From assembly GCA_019843655.1 (NCBI GenBank), contig JACDQD010000102.1:5155501-5219500 (forward strand): 64,000 bases of DNA. Reading direction: 5' to 3'. The number at the start of each line of letters is the position of its first letter. Positions within the stretch are counted from its first letter, which is position 1. The notes under the pieces were generated by a model. The model did not search any database. It saw only the letters and a program-made list of their open reading frames with translations, and was not told the DNA's origin. The stretch is from Lethocerus indicus. Its lineage: Eukaryota > Arthropoda > Insecta > Hemiptera > Belostomatidae. A program made the translations under genes and the position numbers. Of this stretch, positions 1-12,625 are shown piece by piece.

Positions 1-869
1 TTAGTTATAAGTTAGGTGGTCCGCAACTGTTTCGAATATCATCATTCGGTCTATTTTATGTCTCTTGCTTTATATAATATACCAAGTTGTATTATAGTCT
101 GTCTTAATCATTTGGGTGAATGGAGACTGAAAATAGCATAAGCGAATTCCTCATTATGATGTTGATCGAACATCGTATAGCGGTTAAATCGTATTTTACA
201 GTAGGTGACCGATACAGACCTGTGCATGTGGGAGAATGATACAAATTGAATTCGTTTCATAATTCATAGTCTCCTGCCTGACGGCTTCTAAATTAAAAGT
301 TGTTCCTGCTTTAGACTTTTTCATCCGTTTTGTGTGAATATCGATCGGACAATTTATCGTGCGATGCTTAATGACGTTTGTACATGCTAGATTTTGTTTC
401 GAACGGTGATTTACGATGATTCTCCGATAACAGGAAAAATATGGATATTGTGAACTTTTTAATATTAGGTCTACCAAAACGTTATATCCGTAAATATGCT
501 GATAATATTGTCGTCATCCATAGGAATTGTTATACTACATTTTATTTTGAAGAAACTAGTATTATAGATATTTGTATTTATTTATAGATGATAGTAGAAT
601 AATCAAGTAATCAAGTAAGTTGATTTCCCTCGTGCTTCTTTGTGTCTTTAATTTAAACAAACGCAATTGGACTATATACTAGAGAAGTAGTCATCTTCAG
701 CAGTGTTGCGTGGTCAATTGTTGAGGTACATATGCATGTTGTCAGCGATATTCAGTGCAATGTAAAAGTTCGGGCAGGGATAATTTCCAATTTCACTATT
801 AGCTTGAGAATGGCTCTTGTCGATGACGTTGGTTTTACGTGAATAGCAAACACGCCTTCCGTCCTAACA
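1..869. other. AT-rich sequence, nothing recognised
   Basis: No supported exon, RNA gene or repeat. Confidence 0.6.
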
Positions 870-1250
870 ATTGCACCGGATCTGTTGTGTGTTCCTTCTT
901 TGTAGCTTTATTCCCATCCCGGCCTCATTTTGTCTCCCGGCCGATATACGAGTCCAATTCGAATTCTCGATATTCCCGCCGCCCGCTCCCGCTTTTGGAC
1001 GAAGTCGGAACACACGAGAGGGCCGGAAATTGAGAGTCGCCCATCACTATTGGCCAGCACAACGGGTCGGCGTTTTTTATGCCCGGAATCGGTACTGTTT
1101 TGGAGAAAGGAGGCCGCATCCGTTCGTCCGATTGTTCGATTCCCGGTCCGGAATTGAGCGATTGTTGACCGCATTGTGATCGGTAAAATGCAAGCGATTG
1201 TTATGCAATTCGAATCGAACAAAGTGAGTCCTAGCAACATATGAAAACGC
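870..1250. promoter_or_regulatory. GC-rich non-coding island
   Basis: This CpG-containing block stands out from AT-rich flanks. Several frames are open on both strands without coding features, as expected for GC-rich non-coding DNA. GCGATTGTT/ATTGTT (SOX-like) repeats lie near its right end. It is a candidate enhancer; no promoter elements are visible. Confidence 0.33.
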
Positions 1251-2830
1251 ATGTCAGTAACGTTTTCTAAGCTAAATTTTATAAATCCTCAAATTATCAA
1301 TTAAAAAATACGGTTTTCGTTATTTATTTGTCTACTGCTAAACTAATCGGAAATAAATATTCAATACTTACGTATTTGACTTTGAACGTAAGCCATATCC
1401 CAAGGGTTTAGTGAAACTAAAGCCTTAAGTTCATACTGTTCTTTGATGTTTTAAATAATATTCTTATGATTCGGTTCCTTAAAATAAATGTTATCAATAT
1501 TGCAAAGGTACGCGTCGAATTTATCTTTCGCAATGGGCATGTAGCCAGGAGAATTCTTGAGCATAGTGGGATATTTTTCCTTGAATGTTTTTTCCCCGTT
1601 ATAGAATTGAACATTTTCTTGCGATGGTAGCGTTATGACTACATTCTTGAAATGAAGAAATAAACTTCCACGGTTACTTGGAATTTATGTCCAACTGTCC
1701 GTTTCCTAATTACCGATGCCGCTAAGCGCATTTCTATAAACTTGTTATGAAATAGGTTATTTTATTGTTACTAGGGTTCAGTGTCCACTCGCTTATTTGG
1801 TCTTTTGCTCGACAACCTTTGTCCACTAGCCCCCTTAAGTGGATTGTATAAGTGCAGGAGTAGGGCAGACACTTTGCCATCGTAGTAACAGTATTGATAT
1901 TGCCGCAAACTGTTTTAACATTATGGTTCTTCAGTAGTCGTCAAGTAAATGTACTCACCAGGAATGTACTGAAATGATGTTCTAAGGTTTTTTGTGATGT
2001 GTACGAAAATTTTAGGATTGATTGTTAAAAATTAAAATTTAATTCTCTCTGCTAGCAGTTCGGCTAATACTTAAGCGGGTTGGAGGTAATGTTGTCTGCA
2101 TTTCTAACTTTCAGTTTCAACATTGCATTAATTATTGGTATACTTTCGGTTTCTGTTTGCGGTTCTAGGCGTGCATAAAAAATGAGGGACTTATCGGGGA
2201 ATTTCAAGAGCTTCCGGCTATTTGTGTGTACAGTTTACGCTTTTTAATATTTTTAAGTGGCACTCGCTTCGCTTCGTTTCATGCCGCAGAACAGAATTTC
2301 ATACATGGGTAACTATAAAACCAACCTGGTTTTTTCTTCCTAAGTTGTTGGATCGTTGATTCAAATCGTGATCGGACATTCGATCGTGGTGGTATATTAT
2401 TTTTTCTCGCAATGAATGCACTTTACTAACGCATGCAGCAACTGACTTACAGATGAAACTTTCATTTCTGCTTTTTGCTAGACTCCGTACACCCATTGTG
2501 AGTGTCTACCTTTATTCCTTAAATAAACGGAAGTAAAAATTTATTTCTGAAATTCAGATATTTAAAAGTTCTACTTGGGTTTGCCATAGATTTTATTTGC
2601 TCTATAGGCCTTGGTTTAAAAACGGGATTAAAAGGTTTAGAAAAGATGGTTTGGTGTGTTAATATCGCATCGTGTTATAAGCAATAGAAAAACGGTTGAA
2701 GTTACGAAATACATTTTAGATTTTCGCCCGGAAACTGTACTTGTCAGAAGGATTCTATCTACGGCCTTCTAAGATTACATTTCTACAAATATTAGATAAG
2801 TTTTTATTTCTCCGCAACTAACTAAATAAT

Positions 2831-2834
<4 letters not shown>
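1251..2834. other. AT-rich non-coding sequence
   Basis: Nothing recognised before the TA microsatellite. Confidence 0.6.

Positions 2835-2891
<57 letters not shown>
2835..2891. repeat. (TA)n microsatellite
   Basis: About 28 uninterrupted TA units. No flanking structure is visible. Confidence 0.97.
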
Positions 2892-2896
<5 letters not shown>

Positions 2897-3639
2897 AGTT
2901 GAAAGGTGCCGGTACAATATTAATTTCTAAATCGTGTTGACTTTTTATGAAGATATTCTGTTTACATTTTGATAATTAACCTGTTTATCTGTGTCGGGGT
3001 GACTGCGAGGAGCCATTGGGGCAAACATATTACTTAAACTGAAATAATGATACCCATATAAGGCGTTTGTTCGAGGGATTTGGAGTAGAATCGCTCGTCC
3101 GGTTATCTGTCCCCACTCATTTATCTGGTCATTAGTCGGAATGATATAGGCCTCTTGCCATCTTCATCAACTTGCTACATACCGATGAAGAGATCTATCA
3201 TTACAATGTAACTGTCTGGCTATGAATAAAATGGGAAACCTGTCTACGGAAAGTAACAGTGCAATAGAATGAAACTAGCGGAGACAGAGGAATTGAATAT
3301 CTATGAATGAACGAAATCGTTATTTCGAGATGGTAAAACCAGCGATAAAAATTGAAGTTTGGATAGACGTACGTTTCAGTTTTTAAACGCAAACATACCT
3401 CCCGCCATGTTCGAGTGTTTCAGAACTCGCAAAATACAGAACGCCACAATAGTGTTTCATAAAATTGAACCATCGTTTCGTAATCTTTCCGACTGCTAGT
3501 GCAACTGTATTTCAATTATAGTACAAAAATAAAATACGTTTGTAAAGTCAGTACAGACTACAACAATTTCCGCTACAAATTACGAAATTTTATTAAGGGG
3601 TACACACTGTGTTTTAATAACCTTCGTACTTAGGTTTAG
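2892..3639. other. AT-rich non-coding sequence
   Basis: Nothing recognised. Confidence 0.6.
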
Positions 3640-4165
3640 GTCTGAGGAATAGCGTACTCGGTTTTACGATTGGCATCGTCGGGCGGGCTTAGGCTCGTTT
3701 CACCGAACACGGTTTTACGGTTAAACCGGCAATCGGGTTGTCTCAGAAGTGCGGGACGTTGAGCGGTGGCCCGCTCTACCGTCCACCGGTGGGCCTCCTC
3801 CCGGTTTATTTCGCCCGTTAAATTGGAAGCCATTAGAGGCCGAGGCGGAACACTTGAGAAAAAATTTCCCGCTCCCCGGCCGGTCGGTAGCTGTAAGTCA
3901 ATGTGTCGCCTCGCGGAGGAGGTCAATACACCGTTAGAGTCTCGTAGCCATATCTCTTTTTCTTTCTTTCCTCCCCGGCCTCTCGGTTCACTCTCCGGCA
4001 GAGAAAAACGGAAGCGTTCTTTTCTTAAGAAATTAAGCTCCCCACATCATTCTTCCGGAGATGTTATTCACGGCTTTGGCAGTCCTCCACGACAAAATTT
4101 GGAGCCCCCCCGGGCGATTAATAACTTCCCACCTCGCGCCCTCCATCCAAAAATCTGGGGATGAG
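3640..4165. promoter_or_regulatory. GC-rich non-coding island
   Basis: About 520 bp of raised GC containing the dyad-like CGGTTTTACGGTTAAACCGG near 3710-3730 and several CCGG-rich segments. Open frames on both strands have no splice-site or family support. It is a candidate cis-regulatory element. Confidence 0.33.
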
Positions 4166-7100
4166 CCGTAGAACTCGTTTCAAAGGATTGGGCGTTACTT
4201 AACTGTAAGATAAGTTGCTTCTCCAGTCCTACTCATTCTGTGATTTTTTGAAAGCAGGAGATTTAAAAAATTATGGAATAGTAACGAATAAATTGTATTC
4301 CACCCGCAGCCTCCAACATGGAGTTATATTATTAAATATAATTAAGCGTGTTGATAACAAAAACACGGACGACTGGTCTGACAAATGAAAGCGAGGGGAA
4401 ACTACAGACAGAATTAGAGTAATCGAACTAATTATTATATTCTTCTTGGTCCCTGGGAAATCGTTTTGCATCAGTACAAAGTTCAGTCGTACGGAACACG
4501 CTACGATGAATGATTGTTCCAGAGGAAAGATCGCAAAATATGAAGAAATAGAATTTCGCCTTTAGGGAAAATGTTCTACGGGAAGTAATCAGAAACGATA
4601 TTGATAAAGTAACTAGAATGCTACTTTTTATAGCAATGACTCTATTTCATCACTGTAACGATAGCATTTAAGAGAGTTGCAGTTATTCTTAATTGTTAAA
4701 AGCGAGTTTAAGAATTTTCAAAAAGTCCCCGTATTTTACTCATTTCTCTTATCGCCTATAAAGCTATTGAGATACTTCACAGATACTTTTCGGTACTTAT
4801 GTGAGTGTTGGTAATGAATTAATTAAGGAAATAATTAAATTGGCCGGCTCTGTGAAACTTCGCGGGCATGTTTTCGATCGGGTATCTCGAAATATGATTC
4901 AGCGTATCGACAACAGAGGCCAGATGACGACAGACATAGTTTTGCAAAATGGTCGGATACTTCAAGGGGAATACAATAGAAGGAAGGACTATTGGCGTAC
5001 CTTGTAAGAATTCGTAATATCCGCCGTCCCATATATAGAAGGCTTCTTAGGAACCGAAGCCGGCTCCGGGATTTGTTTGAACGGGGTTTTGTTTTATTGA
5101 AACGACTTTCCAAGCTTTGGAATTCATCTTTATTACTTCCTCGGGGATTTGATAATAATTTATAGCGCAAAGTTTTTGTACATAAACTATTGGCATCCGC
5201 GAAACTCCGAGTATTCCCTCTTGTATCAAAGGTCGGATATTCTTTTTCTTTAATTTTATATTTCAAGTCATCTTCTTGATTTTACGAAAACTGAATACTA
5301 CTCTCAGTTCATTAAATAATTTCGTTATTTATTACATATTAAAACACAGTGACAATCCTCCTTAATCAATGTATTAGACGAAACCATACAGTCATGAGGA
5401 TTATTAAAACATATGATGTCTGGTGTGTTTGCTGGAAGCAAATTAAATTCTAATTTTGAATTAATTTTGTACACCCTTGGTTTTCTGGTTGAGGTATTAT
5501 ATATGGTAGTTGGGATGCGGCAAGTATATGCTCCCGGACGTACCGTTTCAGAGGAACGCATGGGAGCAAGTTGAAATACAAACTCAGCCGGATGTAATCT
5601 GTTGAAAAGTGGAGTGGAGTGGCACTGAGGGTGGCCTTGGGAGTAGCATGAAATGTTTAACCTTTTTAGCACGATCGCATTCTCTTGCACGCCAAATGAA
5701 AATGGGACAGCGCCGCTCCTCACTCTGGTTTATCAGGAAGTGAAAGAACTATTTTTCTGTATTTCAACTCCCGTCCCCGCCACACTAATGTGAGAATTAT
5801 ATTGCGGCATCCGAATTGTTATATATCAGCTTCTATTTAACTTGGAACGTTATTTGATTCCACGTTTCAAATTAATTTATCCGCGGGATTAATTTCATTA
5901 CTATCAACTTACAGTATGTTTTGCGATTACAGAATAGGAAGTTGTATTCCGATATAACTGTTAGTCACTCTGTACCCTTAAAACCCACTCCGGGTACCGA
6001 AAAGTATGTTCGTTCTTCCCGAAATGCCGTTGGCAGATCAAAAATGTGTGGTGAGGGTGGGACGCCGGCGTTGTAAACCGGAGCCCCACATATCTCACAT
6101 TGAGTGGGCTTGGTCCCATAAGTTATGAGATACTGCGTATGTTCAAAGCAGTAACGGTTGTAGACCCACTGGATGTGTTATAACGCAATTTCCGTATTGG
6201 CAACGAAAATAACTACATTTTTTCTGGATTAATCCGCACTGTTTCTATAGGTAGTGAATATTCTTATTTTGTTAAAATATAAGAACCTTTTTTAAATAAC
6301 GATGCTTAGCAATCAAACGACTTTTTCTCCTTATAATTAAATAATACTGAGCGATTTTGTGGCGGGATGTTAACAGTATATGTTTCAAGAGGATCAAAAA
6401 CGTCTTCATAGCCTTGGCATTTATTGAATTTCCCCTTTGATAGTGATTTTTCGGGATCCATGGCTTAAGATTAAAATAAAAATGATCAACTTCTTTAATC
6501 ATTTGAAGTTTCCAATTTTTCATTTGACATTAAGAAGACATTAGAACAATTCAAACACATTTCGATAGGATTTACCTCTACGAATTCAGTTGGGAAATAC
6601 CTGCTTTATAATACAATTTAATCTTTTTAATTCTTTGTTGTGTTTTATGTCACAATGATAATCCATTGCGCCGTTTGTCTTCATCTCCCAGTCATAAATG
6701 TATTTCGCTGTGTGGGTGAAATAGATACCAGATATGCGTACTTAGTTGCCATGTTTGCCAGTAGATTGTACCTTTTAATTACTTTTTTAAATATTGAGTC
6801 CTAATTTAATACTAATGGATCGCTCGTGTTACATTAGTGTTACACGCGGAGCAAACGGACAAGGCTTTCAACATCATGTAACCGCCATCATTATTTTCAT
6901 ATCGACTAACCGAAATTCATGTTGACGTGCATCACGCATTTCCGTAACGAGTCAACTGCCGTGTACCTTTGTTTTGATCCTCACCGTGATAGGTGTTCGC
7001 TGCTTTTAAATATTAAGCTTCCATTCAGGTATAGTATAGTATCAAAGGGGGAGTTGGCCGTGAATTGGCCTCTTTTCAAGTCGTCCTAGTTCTGGGAAAA

Positions 7101-9022
7101 TAACTCAATTATCTAATTTGCCAAACGCGCACAATTAACAAAATGAACTGTAAGGAATCGGGGCAGGTAACGGGGTAGAAACATTCTGCGATAGTTAGTA
7201 TTAATCGTTAATAAATAAAGATTTGCTGATATTCCTATCCTCCTGTTTATACACAACAAATTATTCTATATTCAATTAAAGAGTGTTGATTAAAAGGTGT
7301 TTTTGTACTGCGTTGAGCCAATACATTTAAACATATAAAAACATTAAAATCTCATACCCATTTCTTTGTCAAGCGTTTTGTTATTTCGCCTGCTGTTTTT
7401 CCAAATTACCTTTATCGTGAAAGAAAACGTAATTTTAATTAAAGTCTGTAGTTGTTACTATACACTGATTATTTCCGGCTACTGTGATTTACCTAATTAT
7501 GGTATTTGTAATCTGAGGAATAAATGTATTCAATTGTGTATATGTGAGAGCAGTGACTGTCATCTAAAGAAATGTATGTGTATTATACAGCGTATTCAAT
7601 GTCTGTCATTGTTGTCTGAAATTTATCGCGGTATTTCAAACCATGGTATTATATTCCGGTTTAATTACCGTACTGAAGATAATACTTAGTGTTGATCATT
7701 AATTTAAGTTGCCGTTACAGCCAATCCCAGCGAAAACCCGTTACTTCTATGACCTTGCAAGGGCAGAGGATCCCCATCCGCTTTCTTCATTCCTCAACTC
7801 ATTTCTCAATGCCATTTCTATCATTTTACAATATGACTTTGAACCAGGCAATTGCCAATTGATTCGACTAATGCCTTGTGTCATATTATTGGTTATGCCG
7901 CAATTCCCGTACCTCATTATCGGCACGCCTTTTTGTATAAGGAGGAATTGGCGAATCATGTAGGAAAAGCATGAAACGGAGGAATTTTTAAACAAATAAT
8001 TTTTCTCACATAAAGTACCAAGTCAAGATGCTATGCTCTTTAGCCACACAGCCGCTATTTAGGTTGCAAAACCAAATGATTGTTAATAGATTCAGTTAAT
8101 TAAAATATTAATCTAACTGCGGTATAATATAATTTTATGTTAGGATGTACTGTCGATTTCAGATGAGATCGACTGTGGATTATCATGGAGAATCTTCTGT
8201 TTTTATCTACCGAATAATTTCACTAATTATGTTTTGCTTATCGGAATATCATCGTTCCGCGTTCTGAATTCAGTGGAGAAAGTAAGGCTTTCCTCGAGGT
8301 CGTTGTATGTTCACCGTACGTGAAGAATCTTAGTACCCGTACGGGAAAACTTAGGGAAGGCATGGACTAATATATTTCAGTTAGTGGGGAGGGAATTGTT
8401 TTAGATTACTCACTGAATTTCGCGTTCCATTAGGCATGGAATACTGTTTTATGATTGGACACATTAAAATTATGAAGTGCACCCGCAGTCCCATAGCACT
8501 TCTACGCGAGTCCACTCCTAACATCCGAGCACCATTCAGCGTTTACCAACGCTGCTACTCGTTCCAGTTGCTATTTTCCGTCCACTAAATCTCACCTCTA
8601 CTGATGTCTAAAACTATAGTTTTATGCGACCAAACCAGGTTGTCCGGACGCTCAGCTGAGATCGAAGCAAGTGCGATATTGACAGCTGAATTTAACTATC
8701 GAAATTCGCTCATTTTTAATACAGACTAATAAATATCGGTCTCGTAGTTCGTTCGTTTGAAAATTTGCTTCCCAAACTACTGCAGATTTTGCCGAACTCC
8801 TCTCTGTCAATTGGCGAAATAGTAGAATGAAAATAGACCTGGGAAAAGATAGTATTTATGGTATGTGGGTTTACAAACGTGTAGATCAGGGTATGGAGCA
8901 CAACCCTAATTGTTCCTGAGTTTCCGGGTTCAATTCTTCACCGTTATACCACTTTTTCGGATTTGAATAGGAATGTGTCGGTTCTGTCATAAATCCGGAG
9001 CACTAAATAGATTTCTGTTCTG
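4166..9022. other. AT-rich non-coding sequence
   Basis: Scattered short open frames have no splice or family support. One mildly GC-richer patch lies at about 5990-6130, and one palindrome is listed separately. Confidence 0.6.
8336..8345. repeat. 10-bp palindrome CCCGTACGGG
   Basis: A perfect palindrome 12 bp after the near-palindrome TTCACCGTACGTGAA. Function unknown. Confidence 0.35.
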
Positions 9023-9300
9023 GTGGTTTTTCCCAGTTTGTATTTCGATGTCGTATTTTGTTTTTCCGATTGCGAAAAGCCCGTTAGCCGGATTGACCTT
9101 GGCAAGGGCTTTCGCCGGTCGGTAGTGTCTCCCCCCGGGCCGTTAGGAGGAGTCCGTTTCCCCACTCTCAGCCTACTTCGGGTCGACCGACCTCGAAACC
9201 TCGTCGTGAACTCCGCCGGGACGTTTAAGAATTCCGATCTCCGACGTTTTCCATAAATAACAGAGCCCTCGCCCCAATCTGACCTATCCGGGCATTTCAC
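9023..9300. promoter_or_regulatory. GC-rich island with a nuclear-receptor half-site
   Basis: TGACCTTGG at 9094-9102 (reverse CCAAGGTCA) matches the extended half-site bound by FTZ-F1/ERR-type nuclear receptors. The remainder is rich in CCGG and TCGACC. The island ends 380 bp before the first ratchet-like splice site. Confidence 0.35.
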
Positions 9301-9683
9301 TGGTAAACGAGACGGTCTGTGCTGGTGAACGGCAAAAATGGTCTTAACCATTGCCGCAATGCAACGATTTACTATTGTGTTTTCTTCCAAGAATTATTTA
9401 ACGTTGAAATGCCCTTCCTGAAAATGTAATTAGTGTCCCTAGGTAACGTCTTTATTCCACGATTATTTTTATCAACGAGTTATCATGATTATTCAGTCAA
9501 CTTAAATTAAGTTTTGAAAATTAAGTAGTTAATTTGAGGGTTATATATATTATTAGGTGGGATTTTATTATATCGGAAATTGTGGAATGCGAACAGACTC
9601 TGAGTGTCAAATATATACGGTTATTTCCTTTTTTTTAAATATACTCTTTGTTGCAAATTGATGTATTGGATTTGTTTGCTTAT

Positions 9684-9754
9684 AACTGTTTTCTTTTTTA
9701 GGTAAGACGGATATCTGTATGTACGCCATTCTTGGGAGTTATCGTTACGTAAGT
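9684..9754 (+). other. Candidate recursive splice site with RS-exon (site 1)
   Basis: A pyrimidine tract (CTGTTTTCTTTTTTAG) ends at 9701 and is followed at once by GTAAGACGG, giving juxtaposed 3' and 5' splice sites (zero-length exon). A TTATAAC sequence upstream could serve as the branch point. A second consensus donor, GTAAGT, lies at 9749-9754, so 9702-9748 (47 nt) would be the RS-exon that lets the spliceosome define the acceptor. Recursive sites of this form are known in very long introns of Drosophila and vertebrates. The assignment here rests on motif structure alone. Confidence 0.5.
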
Positions 9755-12575
9755 ATTTATTGTGCATGCGTTTTTTATAGGCTACCTGATAATGAACAAT
9801 TACCGAATCTTCGTAAACACTTGGCAAAATATAAACAGGTGACTGGGATCGGTGAAAAAAATTTTGATATCCTTAATTCATTTTTGCGGCACTCAAGCTT
9901 TCGCTTATCTCTAGGCGACGTCTGAGTCGGATTTCCAATGAATATCGAATAACGAGCAACTTAAAATTCACCAGAGCATACTCGACTGATGCCCGATACA
10001 AAAAACCTATTCTTTATTGCCAGAGCAGCTCCTGTTACTTAAGTATCTGGCCCTCGTTACGGTCGTGTTATTTCTGATCTATGTAGTATTGCCGGCCGTA
10101 TGGAGAATGTCAGACTTGTGCGGCGCTTTCTATTTTCGTGTTGGGCATAATTCTGAATTGATGAGAGTTCGTTAGGGGGCGAAAAAACGACAGTTGAGTA
10201 ATAGGCGTCTAGTACAGAAGGGGGTGAGCAGAAATAGTGGGCGCAGCCGCGTCCTAAGCCAGTGGCCAACATTAATTTGCTCGAACTGACGACGCCTCAA
10301 GGATGCAGGAAAATCGGCCAGATGTCGCTTCCTTCGATATTAAGTACAAGGCTTCGTTTTAAAAATCGCAAGGCCGTTCGTAACTTGTTGGAAGGAATTA
10401 TTATTTCTTTTTATATTACGTACGCGGACTTACTTCACCTTCTAAGAACTCTGTTCAAGAGCGACCGCAGGTGCTCTGAAGAGAAATCGTTTCATTTTAT
10501 CAATCTTCTAAATACTTGGTCCTTTTACAAAGTATTATATGTTATCAGTAGTGCTAATATCAGGCAGTGGAATGTTTAGAATCGTGTAGAACTCGATCAA
10601 GAAACGAGTCTTATGGACTGTCGCCACTCCGAACGTTCGTACCGGAAGGTCGCTGCCGAAACTGAAATTAGAATGCAGAATCACGCTAATCATAATTGTT
10701 GATAAACCGCCCAATCCATTTTTTCCTTTAGAGATTAGTTCAAGGTTATCTAATATCGATTAAAAATGCATTAAATTCGACGGGAAAACTGTTTACAACT
10801 AGAGTTATTCTTATCAGCGTAAAGAATGTCGAACCGATAAAACCTAAGGGGGTGCGAACTGGTCTTTTGAATGGACAGGGGTAATTTAGTTAATCGGAAT
10901 GGGGTGCTAAGAGCCTCGATGAAAGTTAAATCTGCCGGAGGGCCATTAGGAAATTTTCGAGTAATCAGCCGTATCTTTACGGGCCATTACACGAGGCGAA
11001 GGTGCACAGACGCTTAGAAAAAGACGTTTTACAACGCGTTACTTCCTAATGCATATTCAGCACGCGGCGAGTTCTTCCAACTACAAAAAGAATATATCAC
11101 CGCCTGGATTCCTTATTTAGTATGAGTCGAATAATTATTTGAGCTCATTTAGCGCATTGGCTAAATATCGTTATATCCGGAATAACGAATAACAGGTCAC
11201 ATCTGTACGAGTGTAGCGTACGCGTGGATATCCATAATAAACTGAACCAAGATTGGAACTGTTTAAAGTTCAATTCGCATTTTAAATATAATTAAAAATT
11301 ATATTCCATCATACTATAATTTTTTCTCCGCAATACTGGGTTTTAAGGTACTGAATGTCTTATAGAAATATCCGCAAATTCAATTTATATAGGCGTTTGT
11401 GAACATCCTTCTCTCCTTCCTGTTTCCACTGATCGAATGGGAGCTGTCAACGTGATTCTTCTCCTGTGTAACCCAGAAATGTGATATTTCTAGCCTTTCC
11501 CCGTGTCCGTTGTATAAAGTAGAGCCATTGTCGGAGCGCTGTGTTATACCGGTTCAATTGGTGTCACTTGTTCGGTTGTAAAGGTTCGCTTTTAATGTCT
11601 CCGCAAGTTTCAGACTCTGCTTTCCCGTTGGACTCCGTTAGGCGCAATAGCATCGTTCCTTTATTAACATAATAAAGTTAATATTTAAAGGTTTTATAGT
11701 TATAGTAGACTTTTGATTGATTGCAATCTTCATTCGAGAGGACGCCCATACTAGTCGATTCCAGTAGTCTGACAAGGTTTCTTATACACTTTTTTGATGT
11801 AGAATATATGAATTTGGAATGGACGATTTTCATTTTTCCATGCGGTTCTTGTGTACAAATTAGATTAAACTTCCTTCTTTATTTACGAGCAAGCAGGTCA
11901 CCTTTTTCGCTGATTCACCATTTGGGAATGGCCAGGCTGAGAAAAGGCTCCAAAAAAACAGGAAGCTCCTGTGGCGTTCGTACGGAGTCATCAAATCTAA
12001 CTGGTAATTATTGAGTGAACGCAAATTAATAGAAGAAAACGCTGTTAAAGTTACATGTCTTCTCACTGCTGTAATATTTTATTACAAGAACATATATAAG
12101 ATAATCGTTTAAAACGTGTGCAAAGCATATACTTCATTACATTTGAATATGCTTAAATTGCATGTAGATTCGTCAAGCTCTAGAACGAAAGTAGAAGTAC
12201 ATTAGTGAACTACGTATTTCAGAGGAAGATAACCGTATTATTTCTTAACACTAATAACCGTAATATCCGTCCCCGGATCCCAATCGCCCGGTGTCAGTGT
12301 TGAATGGATTCCCGATGGACTAGGTCAGTGGAGCACGTGCTCCGGTTGTGTATAGTGGCATTTGCCACGTCTTTTCTATAGGTGAAACTTTCTAGTGTGA
12401 CCCGCCTGCGGTACAATTATCCCTTTGCAGTATCGTTCAGGAAGAAAAAAAACATCTTTCCCCCATTCTCCTGATTTCGTTCTGTAAAAAAGTCGTAAAT
12501 TCCATTCGGTTCTTTGGCATTATTATTGGGAAATATAAGCCAAACTTCCTTTTACAATGTTTGTACACAGATTTC
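9755..12575. other. Putative intronic sequence
   Basis: Nothing beyond the CTCF-core-like site at 10173. Moderately GC-rich patches at 10040-10330 and 10840-11050 have no distinct motif. Confidence 0.55.
10173..10181 (+). promoter_or_regulatory. CTCF-core-like TAGGGGGCG
   Basis: One of three identical 9-mers in the window, all on the + strand. It lies about 470 bp downstream of the first ratchet-like site. Confidence 0.22.
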
Positions 12576-12625
12576 GCGAAGGCTAAGCGGTCAGCGCGTT
12601 GTTTGTGGTGGTCGATACCTGTTTT
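12576..12625 (+). mobile_element. Possible internally deleted tRNA-like fragment
   Basis: GGCTAAGCGGTCAGCGCG at 12581-12598 is very close to the D-arm of many tRNA-derived SINEs. GTGGTCGATACCTG shortly after resembles a B box lacking one T. The spacing of about 26 nt is too short for a complete element. Confidence 0.27.

Noticed and set aside
4801..5007. 68-codon frame with a plausible-looking soluble peptide
   Set aside because: It starts with GTG; no splice sites bound it and no family is recognised.
7366..7689. 107-codon cysteine-rich frame
   Set aside because: It begins with TTG, has no recognisable cysteine spacing of a known peptide family and lies in ordinary AT-rich sequence.
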